DNA of 44,802 nt from Sphingomonadaceae bacterium (lineage in GTDB: Bacteria > Pseudomonadota > Alphaproteobacteria > Sphingomonadales > Sphingomonadaceae): positions 1 to 44,802 of the forward strand of contig JANXUP010000118.1 in NCBI GenBank assembly GCA_025356175.1. The letters are read 5' to 3'. The number at the start of each line of letters is the position of its first letter. Within the stretch, counting starts at the first letter, position 1. Made by a program: the position numbers and the translations under genes. The notes beneath the pieces were generated by a model that was given only the letters and a program-made list of their open reading frames with translations, did no database searches and was not told where the DNA came from. Positions 1 through 7,720 of the stretch are shown piece after piece.

Positions 1-211
1 CAAGAACGACAACATCATCTACATCGGCGATCTGGTCCAGAAGACCGAAGCCGAGATGCTGCGCACGCCGAACTTCGGCCGCAAGTCGCTCAACGAGATC
101 AAGGAAGTGCTCAGCTCGATGGGTCTGCGCCTCGGCATGGACATCCCCGGCTGGCCGCCTGAAAACATTGAAGAAATGGCCAAGAAGCTGGAACAGGAAC
201 TGCTGGGGTGA
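1..211 (+). CDS. rpoA: RNA polymerase alpha subunit, C-terminal end (partial)
   Basis: The window opens inside this gene; only the last 69 residues and the TGA stop at 209-211 are present. The visible part is the helix-hairpin-helix of the alpha C-terminal domain, including the hallmark stretch [16 protein letters not shown] and a tail ending in EELG-like acidic/Leu residues. This domain binds UP-element DNA and activators. rplQ follows on the same strand, the usual rpoA-rplQ order at the end of the ribosomal alpha operon. The identity is very secure; the N-terminal domain lies outside the window. Confidence 0.97.
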
Positions 212-476
212 TCGATTGCGATTGGATCTTCCTGAACAAGGACGGTAGCCGCACCACGGCAACCCTCCGTGAGCCAAGCCTTCCCATGACTGGGAATGGC
301 AAAATGCATTCAGGCAAAGGCTATCAAGTTGTTTTCACAGGCGACAAATTGATTAGCAATGTGAATCCGATAATTTTGGCGGTTGAACACTAAGAACAAT
401 TTCGGTGGTTATCCAAGGTTGGTGCCACCTGGTCTGGGCTACCTGATACGGGCCCCTAACGAACGAGGACTATACA
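212..476. other. Long, AT-richer spacer between rpoA and rplQ
   Basis: This 265-bp gap is unusually long for the rpoA-rplQ junction and visibly richer in A/T than its surroundings. It holds a small hairpin, TTCCCA (281-286) / TGGGAA (291-296), with no T-run after it, so it is not an obvious terminator. A GTG-started 61-codon frame (208-393) overlaps the rpoA stop, but I see no recognisable motif and no ribosome binding site that would make it convincing. An internal rplQ promoter or an mRNA-processing site is possible but not shown. A GAGG at 465-468 serves as the rplQ ribosome binding site. Confidence 0.4.
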
Positions 477-887
477 ATGCGTCATAAAGTTGGCGGGCGT
501 AAGCTCAACCGCACTTCCTCGCACCGCAAGGCGCTGCTGCGCAACATGGCGGCCGCGCTGGTCAAGCACGAGCAGATCACCACCACGCTGCCCAAGGCGC
601 GCGAATTGCGCCCTTACGTGGAAAAGCTGATCACGCTGGCGAAGCACGGCGGGCTGTCGAATCGCCGTCTCGCGCATGCCCGCATGCTTGACGATACGCA
701 GCTGGTGAAGTTGTTCGACGTGCTGGCCGCGCGCTATGCCACCCGCGAAGGCGGCTACACCCGCGTGATCAAGGCCGGCATCCGCGCTGGCGACGCCTCG
801 CCGATGGCGGTGATCGAGCTGGTTGATCGCGACGTTGCGGCCAAGGGCCAGGATTCGGGTCCGGTCTTTAACGACGACGCAGAATAA
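477..887 (+). CDS. rplQ: 50S ribosomal protein L17
   Basis: This 136-residue protein has the universal L17 N-terminus ([20 protein letters not shown]) and the RNA-binding core with [21 protein letters not shown]17 sits near the exit of the large-subunit tunnel. The length is somewhat greater than the E. coli protein because of a C-terminal extension rich in Asp/Gly, which is common in alphaproteobacteria. The ATG at 477 has a GAGG 9 bases upstream. It follows rpoA and is closed by a strong terminator at 915-956, so it is the last gene of the ribosomal operon. Confidence 0.97.
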   Translation: MRHKVGGRKLNRTSSHRKALLRNMAAALVKHEQITTTLPKARELRPYVEKLITLAKHGGLSNRRLAHARMLDDTQLVKLFDVLAARYATREGGYTRVIKAGIRAGDASPMAVIELVDRDVAAKGQDSGPVFNDDAE

Positions 888-914
888 TCCCTGACATTCG
901 TCGAACGGCGAATT

Positions 915-956
915 GCAAAGACGGCGGCAGGTTCTACCCTGACCGCCGTCTTTTGC
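915..956 (+). terminator. Rho-independent terminator after rplQ
   Basis: The arms AAGACGGCGG (918-927) and CCGCCGTCTT (943-952) pair perfectly over 10 bp around a 15-base loop, and the downstream arm runs into TTTT. It lies 30 bases after the rplQ stop and before the peptidase gene, so it should end the rpoA-rplQ transcript. Confidence 0.88.
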
Positions 957-972
957 ATTTGGGGGAAGTGCC

Positions 973-3111
973 GTGCAGCGTCGAATGAAACTTCTGGCGG
1001 GGCTCGTACTGGGCCTGACCGCCGCTGCTGCTACGGCTGAAACGATGAAGCTCACATACCCGCAAACCCGCAAGCAGGACTTGGTCGAACAGCAGTTCGG
1101 CGAGAAAGTGGCCGATCCCTATCGTTGGCTGGAGAATGATGTCCGCACCGATACGGATGTGGCCGACTGGGTGAGCCGCGAGAACGCGGTGACCCAGCAG
1201 TATCTTGGTACGCTGGGGCAGCGCGCGTGGTTCGGCCAGCGGATCAAGGCGCTGATGGATTACGAGCGTTTCGGGCTGCCGCAGAAGGCGGGCAAGTTCT
1301 ATTTCTATACGCGCAATTCGGGGCTGCAGAATCAGGCGCAGCTGTTCGTGCGGAGCGGGCTCAATGGCACACCGCGGCTGCTGATCGATCCCAATGGCTG
1401 GGCCAAGGATGGCGCCACCGCGCTGGATGATTGGGAACCCTCGAAGAGCGGCAAATACCTTGCCTATGCGGTGCAGGACGGCGGGACCGACTGGCGGATC
1501 ATCCGCATGCTCGACACCGCCACCGGCAAGGTCATTGCCGACGAGATCAAGTGGGCCAAGTTCACCGGGATTTCATGGATCGGCGACAAGGGCTTCCTCT
1601 ATTCGCGCTTCCCGGTGCCGGTTGAAGGGCAAGCGTTCCAGCAACTCAACAAGAATCAGGAAGTGCGTTTCCACCGCGTTGGCACTCCGCAATCGGCGGA
1701 TGAGCTGGTCTATGCGACTCCCGGCGACCCCGACCTTGGTCACGGCGCTGGGGTAACGCACGACGGACGCTGGGCGATCATCACCTCCACTCGCGGCACC
1801 GACAGCCGCAACATGGTTCATCTGATCAATCTTGGCGGCAAAAAAGGTTGGACTGCGCGCACCCTAATTGGGGACTTGGAGAACGACTGGACGCCGATCG
1901 AGGGAATGAGCGACACACTCTATTTCGCGACCAACAAGGGTGCGCCAAAGCTTAAGGTCGTGCGAGTGGATTTGGCAGCGAAGTCGCCGCTGTTCCATGA
2001 CATAGTCCCCGAACGCGCCGAAACGCTCGAACGCGCGCGGATCGTCGGGAACCGGATCATCCTGTCCTACCTCAAGGACGCGGCTTCTACAGCCGAGGCG
2101 GTCACGCTTGACGGCAAGCCGGTGCAGCACATCGAGCTGAGCGCGATCGGCACTGCCTCTGGCTTCACCGGTGAGCCCGGCGATTCCGAGACGTTCTACA
2201 GCTTCACCAGCTTCAACCAGCCGAGCGCAATCTATCGCTACGATACCGCCACGGGAACGAGCACGTTGTTCGCGCAGCCCAAGCTGACTTTCGATCCGGG
2301 CAACTACGTGATCGAACAGCGCTTCTACCCGTCAAAGGACGGGACCAAGATCCCGATGTTCCTGGTCCGGCGCAAGGATGTGGCCTTGGCGAACAAGCCG
2401 GTGCCGACGCTGCTCTATGGCTACGGCGGGTTCGATATCTCGCTCACCCCGGCGTTCTCGGCGACGCGCATGGCCTGGCTTGAGGCGGGCGGAGCGTTCG
2501 CCATGGCCAACCTGCGCGGCGGCGGTGAATACGGCAAGGCATGGCACGATGCCGGACGCCTGAACAACAAGCAGAACGTGTTCAATGATTTCATTGCGGC
2601 GGGCGAATATTTGATCGCGCAAGGCATCACCCCCAAAGGCGGGCTTGCAGTGCAAGGCGGTTCCAACGGCGGCTTGCTGATCGGCGCCGTGGTCAACCAG
2701 CGGCCTGATCTGTTCGCGGCGGCCAATGCACAGGTTGGCGTGATGGACATGTTGCGCTTCGACCGGTTCACCGCCGGACGCTATTGGGTCGACGATTACG
2801 GTTATCCGTCAAAGGAGGCCGACTGGCGCGTGCTGCGCGCCTATTCGCCGTACCACAACATCAAGCCGGGGGTGGCCTATCCGGCGGTGCTGGTGACCAC
2901 TGCCGATACCGATGACCGCGTGGTGCCGGGGCACAGCTTCAAATATGCCGCTGCACTGCAGGCGGCAGACCCGGGCGGCAAGCCGCACCTGATCCGGATC
3001 GAGACCCGCGCCGGGCACGGGGCGGGCAAACCGACCGACAAGGTGGTCGCGGAAGGTGCCGATACACTGGCCTTCCTGGCCCAATGGACTGGGCTGGGAA
3101 TGCCGAACTAG
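973..3111 (+). CDS. Secreted prolyl oligopeptidase family serine peptidase (S9A)
   Basis: The 712-residue protein carries an N-terminal signal peptide (basic MQRRMK, then a Leu/Ala-rich core ending near ATA-E), so it probably acts in the periplasm on short proline-containing peptides. The middle is the seven-bladed propeller and the C-terminal third is the alpha/beta hydrolase domain. The catalytic triad is visible: Ser564 in GGSNGG, the Asp in ADTDDRVVP (647-648) and His682 in RAGHGAGKP. The length matches the family. The GTG start at 973 has GGGGGAAG close upstream; an ATG at 985 is an alternative that keeps the signal peptide. Its TAG stop overlaps the stop of the convergent hydroxylase gene. 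Confidence 0.93.
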   Translation: MQRRMKLLAGLVLGLTAAAATAETMKLTYPQTRKQDLVEQQFGEKVADPYRWLENDVRTDTDVADWVSRENAVTQQYLGTLGQRAWFGQRIKALMDYERFGLPQKAGKFYFYTRNSGLQNQAQLFVRSGLNGTPRLLIDPNGWAKDGATALDDWEPSKSGKYLAYAVQDGGTDWRIIRMLDTATGKVIADEIKWAKFTGISWIGDKGFLYSRFPVPVEGQAFQQLNKNQEVRFHRVGTPQSADELVYATPGDPDLGHGAGVTHDGRWAIITSTRGTDSRNMVHLINLGGKKGWTARTLIGDLENDWTPIEGMSDTLYFATNKGAPKLKVVRVDLAAKSPLFHDIVPERAETLERARIVGNRIILSYLKDAASTAEAVTLDGKPVQHIELSAIGTASGFTGEPGDSETFYSFTSFNQPSAIYRYDTATGTSTLFAQPKLTFDPGNYVIEQRFYPSKDGTKIPMFLVRRKDVALANKPVPTLLYGYGGFDISLTPAFSATRMAWLEAGGAFAMANLRGGGEYGKAWHDAGRLNNKQNVFNDFIAAGEYLIAQGITPKGGLAVQGGSNGGLLIGAVVNQRPDLFAAANAQVGVMDMLRFDRFTAGRYWVDDYGYPSKEADWRVLRAYSPYHNIKPGVAYPAVLVTTADTDDRVVPGHSFKYAAALQAADPGGKPHLIRIETRAGHGAGKPTDKVVAEGADTLAFLAQWTGLGMPN

Positions 3112-3830
3112 TCGGCGTTGCGGCGGTAATAGAGCGGCCAGAGCAATAGCTGGCTCACGCTGCGCGGCTGCACCTTAAGCCCGGTAGGGGGAAAGCCATC
3201 GGGTAGGTGATAGCTGCCGGCGATGACATCCCAGATCGGAAGCAGCGCGGCAAAGTTGCTGTTGAAATGCGCGGGTTGGCTGGAATGATGGCGGCGATGG
3301 TAAGCCGGACTGTTGATCAGCCATGACCAGCGGCCAAGATAGATCTTGAGCCGCGAGTGTGTAAGGAAGTTCCACAGGCTGAGCGTCGCATAGACCGCGA
3401 TCGCGGCCGGGGTTGGCGTGATGATCATTGCCGCAACCGACCAGACGGTGATCGTCTTGAACAGTGGTTCCGCCCAGAAATGGCGTGTCGTGGTCAGCAC
3501 TGACATCTCCGGATCGGAATGATGTAGCGAATGCATCGCCCAGAGCAGCGGCACCTTGTGTTGCAGGCGGTGGAACACATATTCCGCAAGGTCGGATACC
3601 AGGATGAACAAAACCACAGCGAGCCAGCCCGGCAGCTGGGCGCCGTCGATCAGCGACCCGCCCTGCCAGCCCTTGACCAGCTGAACCACGCTGATTCCGG
3701 CAACCAGACTAATGCCCCACGCCGCAAGGTTGATCAGCCAGTCTGTGCTGGGCGCGCGGGCCAGCCGCTCGAGGACGACAAAGACAGCCGCAGCCACGAA
3801 AACCGGAAGTTGATGTGCCAGCCAAACCAT
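3108..3830 (-). CDS. Sterol desaturase / fatty acid hydroxylase family membrane protein
   Basis: The 240-residue protein is hydrophobic with about four membrane segments and the di-iron histidine clusters of the fatty acid hydroxylase superfamily: H87-x3-H91, H100-x2-HH (103-104) and H178-x2-HH (181-182). Such enzymes hydroxylate or desaturate lipids, carotenoids or sterols at the membrane using O2. The substrate cannot be read from sequence; in sphingomonads carotenoid or sphingolipid-type lipids are reasonable guesses only. The gene is convergent with the prolyl oligopeptidase, and the two stop codons share the CTAG at 3108-3111. No partner gene lies beside it. Confidence 0.88.
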   Translation of the reverse strand: MVWLAHQLPVFVAAAVFVVLERLARAPSTDWLINLAAWGISLVAGISVVQLVKGWQGGSLIDGAQLPGWLAVVLFILVSDLAEYVFHRLQHKVPLLWAMHSLHHSDPEMSVLTTTRHFWAEPLFKTITVWSVAAMIITPTPAAIAVYATLSLWNFLTHSRLKIYLGRWSWLINSPAYHRRHHSSQPAHFNSNFAALLPIWDVIAGSYHLPDGFPPTGLKVQPRSVSQLLLWPLYYRRNAD

Positions 3831-4003
3831 CGGGCAGCGCTAGCCCGGCCATGGTTAAGATCGGGCAAACGGACCGTTCAGAAAAGCGCCCCTTTTTCTG
3901 AACAATTCCTGTCAAGACAGTTCAGGCTCGTGCCAGTGCCGAATCGGTAGAACGTCCTCAACAAGCCCAGGCAGAACCGCCCGGCATTCGAAGGATCAAG
4001 ACC

Positions 4004-4618
4004 ATGAAGACAGTTTCCAAAGCCCTGCTCGGAACCATCGCGGCTGGCGCGATGGTTGCTTCTTCGGCCACCCCGGCATTTGCTGACCACCGCGACCGCG
4101 ACGGCATTTCTGCCGGTGACGTGATTGCCGGTGCGCTGATCATCGGCGGGATCGCGGCGGTTGCTTCGGCGGCGAGCAAGAATAACCGTGGTTACGACCG
4201 CAAATACAACTACGATCGCGCCGGCTACAACAACGGTTACGAAAACACCGGCAACTACAACAACGGCGGTTACAACGGCAACGGTTACGATCGTTATCAG
4301 TACCGCGTGAACCCGCGTCAGGCGGTCGAACAGTGCATCAATGCTGCCGAGCGCTATGCCTCGAGCCGCGGCGTGCGCGCTGACGTGACCGACATTCGGG
4401 AAGTCAAGGACACGCGTTATGGCTACCAGGTCAGGGGCCGCATTGCGGTTCAGGGCGGCTGGAACCGCGGCGGCGACAACCGCTACGGTCAGGGTTGGGG
4501 CGGCGACTACCGCGGTTACAACGACAACCTGCGCGGCTACGATAGCGGTTCATTCAAGTGCAAGTACGAACAGAATCGGATCACCGATCTCGACATCGAC
4601 GGTATTCGCGGGTTCTGA
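4004..4618 (+). CDS. Secreted Asn/Gly/Tyr-rich protein of unknown function, paralogue 1
   Basis: The 204-residue protein has a clear signal peptide with probable cleavage after residue 27 (TPAFA-D). A conserved hydrophobic block follows (AGDVIAGALIIGGIAAVASA), then a low-complexity linker rich in Asn, Gly and Tyr, and a C-terminal domain with two cysteines and the ending DLDIDGIRGF. I do not recognise a named family with known function. The hydrophobic block could be a membrane anchor or a glycine-zipper-type segment. The next gene on the same strand (4733) is a paralogue with the same architecture. AAGGATC upstream can serve as ribosome binding site. Confidence 0.85.
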   Translation: MKTVSKALLGTIAAGAMVASSATPAFADHRDRDGISAGDVIAGALIIGGIAAVASAASKNNRGYDRKYNYDRAGYNNGYENTGNYNNGGYNGNGYDRYQYRVNPRQAVEQCINAAERYASSRGVRADVTDIREVKDTRYGYQVRGRIAVQGGWNRGGDNRYGQGWGGDYRGYNDNLRGYDSGSFKCKYEQNRITDLDIDGIRGF

Positions 4619-4642
4619 TCCGCGCCATTGAAGTCACCGACG

Positions 4643-4674
4643 GGCGGTTCAGGCTTGAGAAAGTCTGGGCCGCC
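4643..4674 (+). other. Stem-loop between the two secreted paralogues
   Basis: GGCGGTTCAG (4643-4652) can pair with CTGGGCCGCC (4665-4674), a 10-bp stem with two G-U wobbles and a 12-base loop. No T-run follows, so it is more likely an mRNA-stabilising or processing structure, or a weak attenuator, than a full terminator. The two paralogues are 114 bp apart and could share a transcript. Confidence 0.4.
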
Positions 4675-4732
4675 TAGTCGTATCGACAGGGCGGGCTGTG
4701 CGAAAGCGTGCGGGTCCGGTGGAGGGCATATC

Positions 4733-5236
4733 ATGATCGACAAGACTTCGCGTTTCGCGGCCGTAGTTGCAATAGCAGCTGCCGCCTTGCTGGCGGCAAC
4801 GCCCGCAGGTGCGCAGGGCTGGGGCGGCGGTTGGGGCGGTCACCGCCACCGCGATCACATTGACGCGGGCGACGTGATCGCCGGCGTGCTGATCATCGGC
4901 GGAATTGCTGCAATCGCGAGCGCGGTGAGCAAGAACAAGCGCGATAACCGCGATGATGGCTACCACGGCGACTATCCGCGTGTGCGCGAGGGCGGCAACT
5001 ACGGCAACGACAATGACCAGCAATGGCAGCAGAACGGCAGCGTCGACAGTGCCGTAAACCGGTGCAGCAACGAAGTATCGCGCGGATCGGACCGCAAAGT
5101 CAGTGTCGAGACGATCAACCGTGACGGCGATGGCTGGCGGGTTGAAGGACGCACCGGCGAAGGCGGCAACTTCACCTGTTCGGTTGATGCCAGCGGTCAG
5201 ATCCGCAACGTTCAGGTGGATGGCCGCGCTTACTAA
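4733..5236 (+). CDS. Secreted Gly/His/Asp-rich protein of unknown function, paralogue 2
   Basis: The start is the ATG at 4733, with GGAGGG 6 bases upstream; a longer frame from 4628 lacks a signal peptide at its start. The 167-residue product has a signal peptide cleaved near residue 27 (PAGA-Q), a Gly/His segment (GWGGGWGGHRHRDH), the hydrophobic block DAGDVIAGVLIIGGIAAIASA shared with the upstream paralogue, an Asp/Asn-rich linker and a C-terminal domain with two cysteines ending in VQVDGRAY. The paralogues agree at the hydrophobic block, the cysteines and the final V/I-DG, but not in the linker. Function is unknown; a periplasmic or surface role is inferred. Confidence 0.85.
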   Translation: MIDKTSRFAAVVAIAAAALLAATPAGAQGWGGGWGGHRHRDHIDAGDVIAGVLIIGGIAAIASAVSKNKRDNRDDGYHGDYPRVREGGNYGNDNDQQWQQNGSVDSAVNRCSNEVSRGSDRKVSVETINRDGDGWRVEGRTGEGGNFTCSVDASGQIRNVQVDGRAY

Positions 5237-5244
5237 GCGACCCC

Positions 5245-6048
5245 CTAGTGCAAGCGTGACTTCGGGAACATCCAACGCTGTGACAGGCGCGGGGCGAAGG
5301 GCTTCCATGCGCCTTCGGGCTGCTTCAGCCGATCAGCGAGTGCGACCATCACGCTGGGATTGACCCCCAGCCCGACATGGCTGGCCAGGACCTCGATATT
5401 CTCGGTCTGGGTGTTGTCCGCCTGCGGATGCTGCACCGAACCGCGCCAATGGACGATCCCGTCGGTCTTGGTCAGGATCGAGGTGGTCGGCACCGGTGGC
5501 GCCTTTTCAAGGCCGGTGAAATGCCCCTTCTTGACCGGCTCGGGCTCCTTGCCATTGAAGTACTCAAACAGCCGCGAGGCGTTGGTATGGCGCCGATCAT
5601 CATGGATCGGGCTGCCCAGCGAGATCACCTGACGGACCGCCTGAGGCTGCAGCTTCGCGAGTTCGCGGGCGAAGACCCCGCCCAGGCTCCAGCCGACGAT
5701 CGAGACCTTGCGCCCGCTCTCCTGGTGGATCCTGAGCAGCAAGGCTTCCATTTCATGGACTCGCTGCAAATCGACGCGGACGTTGCGTCCAAGGTCCCAG
5801 CCATAGCTGGCGTAGCCGAGGTCATCGAGTAGCCGCCGCATCGGCTTGGTCGAGCTGTCCGAAGCCATGAATCCGGGCAGCACCAGCACCGGGTGCCCGT
5901 CACCTTTGGATAGCATGCCGAGGATCGGCCGAGTGGCGATGAAGGCGGCGAGTTCAAACACCGCGCGGCCTTCAGCCAGCGCGAGCAGCCGGTGCGGCGG
6001 GCGCGCTTCGATTTCAAGCGCGTCGCGCGAAGCGGTGGTTGCAGTCAT
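5245..6048 (-). CDS. Alpha/beta-fold hydrolase coupled to the wax ester synthase gene
   Basis: The 267-residue protein has the alpha/beta-hydrolase core: VLVLPGF strand, nucleophile elbow GWSLGG (Ser121), probable Asp196 (TKTDGIVHW) and His224 (LASHVG). There is no signal peptide, so a cytoplasmic or membrane-associated esterase/lipase is likely. Its ATG overlaps the stop of the upstream acyltransferase gene as ATGA (6045-6048), which implies translational coupling. Since the partner makes wax esters or triacylglycerol, an acyl-ester hydrolase or acyl-transfer accessory role fits, but this is inference. It converges on the secreted paralogue with only 8 bp between stops. Confidence 0.88.
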   Translation of the reverse strand: MTATTASRDALEIEARPPHRLLALAEGRAVFELAAFIATRPILGMLSKGDGHPVLVLPGFMASDSSTKPMRRLLDDLGYASYGWDLGRNVRVDLQRVHEMEALLLRIHQESGRKVSIVGWSLGGVFARELAKLQPQAVRQVISLGSPIHDDRRHTNASRLFEYFNGKEPEPVKKGHFTGLEKAPPVPTTSILTKTDGIVHWRGSVQHPQADNTQTENIEVLASHVGLGVNPSVMVALADRLKQPEGAWKPFAPRLSQRWMFPKSRLH

Positions 6049-7598
6049 TTCTTGGCGACCTTTCGGGGTTTCGCAGCGGCCTTCTTCTTGCCTGCCGGAT
6101 TGTTTTTGCTTGAAGTCTTAACCGGCGCTTCCGGCTTTGGTTCCTTGGCGGGTGCTGTCGGTGCAGGGGCGTCTGCCAACACCGCGCGCGCAGCATCGCG
6201 CAGTTCGTCGAAGCTTTCCTGAATGCAATCCGCGTAGAATTCCGGATCGGGCATCAGCTTCCGGTCGGCGGTGAAGGCGATCGTCGCCTCCTTGACGTAG
6301 CTCTGCACCACATGGCCCAGGCCCATGCCGTCGGTCAGGCAGACCAGACCCATCATGCTTTCGAGCCGCGCCCCGGTCGAATAGATCGGCACTGGCGGAC
6401 CGGGGACGTTGGTAACCACGGTGGTGAACGGCGGACCCATCCGGTCGGCCAGGCCAAGCCGGGTGTAGAGCTGCGCGCCAAGCGCCATGAACAACGCCGG
6501 GCTGACTTTGCTCATCTCGGTCATGTTGCGGGCGCCGATCGCATCGGTCATCGCCTTGGAATTGATCGTCTGCGAATTGACGTAAGCGAGCCGTTCGAGC
6601 GGACCCGCCAGGTGCGTGCCAAGTGGCGCGATCATCGCCGCCACCTGGTTGCCCATGTCGCCCTTCTCGTCGCTGCCGCGCACCGAGATCGGTGCCATCG
6701 CGGTCAACGTGCGATCGGGCAGGTCGTTCTTGGACAGCAGATACTTGCGCATCGCCCCGCCGACGATGGCGAGGAACACGTCGTTGACCTTGGCCCCGGC
6801 AACCGCCTGGCGGATCATCTTGATGTCGGCGAGCGGCACGCTGCGTCCCTCAACCACCCGGTTGGGCGAGAGCGAGGCGTTGAACCGCGTGCGCGGGGCA
6901 AGCATTTCGCCGTGCAGCTTGAAGTCCTTGCTGATCAGACCCTTGATAGTCCGCGCGAGGCCCGGCATCGCCTTGGCTGCAACATCAATCTGACGCGCCG
7001 GATTGGCGAGGTTGTTCATCCAGCTCTTGGTCATGAGCTCGGCGAAATTGGGCGGATCCTCGCCCACCCAGGTATCCGGTTCATTGGGCGGCGGGGCATG
7101 CGGATCGAGCGTGTGGAGTGCCTCCATCAGGTCGATGCCCGACATGCCGTCAATCGCGGCGTGGTGGACCTTGGTGACCATCGCGAAACTGCCCGGGGCG
7201 ACCCCCGGGATGTTGTCGAGCCCCTCGATCACGGTGAATTCCCATGGCGGGCGGGTCAGATCGAGCGGGCGTGCGAAAATCCGCGCCGCCTGGATGCATA
7301 GCTGGCGCCAATCGCCCGGCTTGGGCAGCGCAAGGTGGCGGACATGGTATTCAAGATCGAAGTCCTTGTCCTCGATCCAGTAGGGATAATCGAGGTCGAA
7401 CGGCACCTTGACCAACCGTTGGCGCATGGTCTTGGACAGCTGCATCCGGCTTTGGAAGAAGCGCAGGATATCCTTGTAGCGAACGAACCCGCCCGGCGCA
7501 GTCTCAGGGTTGTAAATCAGGATCGAGCCAATATGCATGGGCGAATTGCGCGTTTCCAACGCAACAAACGATGCATCCATGCCCTGAAGCTGTCTCAA
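6045..7598 (-). CDS. Wax ester synthase / diacylglycerol acyltransferase (WS/DGAT) with Lys-rich tail
   Basis: This bifunctional O-acyltransferase family esterifies fatty alcohols or diacylglycerol with acyl-CoA, usually at the membrane or lipid-body surface. The catalytic motif HHAAIDG (residues 145-151) and the PLDLTRPPWE motif (111-120) are intact. I chose a TTG start at 7598 because it gives the family N-terminus MRQLQGMDASF and has GGAG 9 bases upstream; the ATG at 7580 would begin at MDASF. The product is 517 residues, longer than usual because of a tail of about 40 residues rich in Ala, Pro and Lys that ends GKKKAAAKPRKVAKK. Such basic tails occur in DNA-binding or granule-associated proteins. 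It is coupled to the hydrolase gene downstream. Confidence 0.9.
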   Translation of the reverse strand: MRQLQGMDASFVALETRNSPMHIGSILIYNPETAPGGFVRYKDILRFFQSRMQLSKTMRQRLVKVPFDLDYPYWIEDKDFDLEYHVRHLALPKPGDWRQLCIQAARIFARPLDLTRPPWEFTVIEGLDNIPGVAPGSFAMVTKVHHAAIDGMSGIDLMEALHTLDPHAPPPNEPDTWVGEDPPNFAELMTKSWMNNLANPARQIDVAAKAMPGLARTIKGLISKDFKLHGEMLAPRTRFNASLSPNRVVEGRSVPLADIKMIRQAVAGAKVNDVFLAIVGGAMRKYLLSKNDLPDRTLTAMAPISVRGSDEKGDMGNQVAAMIAPLGTHLAGPLERLAYVNSQTINSKAMTDAIGARNMTEMSKVSPALFMALGAQLYTRLGLADRMGPPFTTVVTNVPGPPVPIYSTGARLESMMGLVCLTDGMGLGHVVQSYVKEATIAFTADRKLMPDPEFYADCIQESFDELRDAARAVLADAPAPTAPAKEPKPEAPVKTSSKNNPAGKKKAAAKPRKVAKK

Positions 7599-7720
7599 TC
7601 CGTTACTCTCCCACGCTTTGTCCGATATATTCCGGGCTTGTGCGGTGCAGCGTAACACAAAGCGACTTGCCGTCAACAAGCCGCTTCCGTGCCCCCGCCG
7701 GGCGCTGTATCGCAGCAATT

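Noticed and set aside
208..393. GTG-started 61-codon frame after rpoA
   Set aside because: No recognisable motif, no ribosome binding site fitted to it, and codon use unlike the neighbours; it is described only as part of the spacer.
3898..3925. Hairpin CTGAAC / GTTCAG with inner CTGTC / GACAG as a terminator or operator
   Set aside because: No T-run for a terminator and no regulator nearby to support an operator; it may only be part of the promoter region of the divergent genes at 3830 and 4004.
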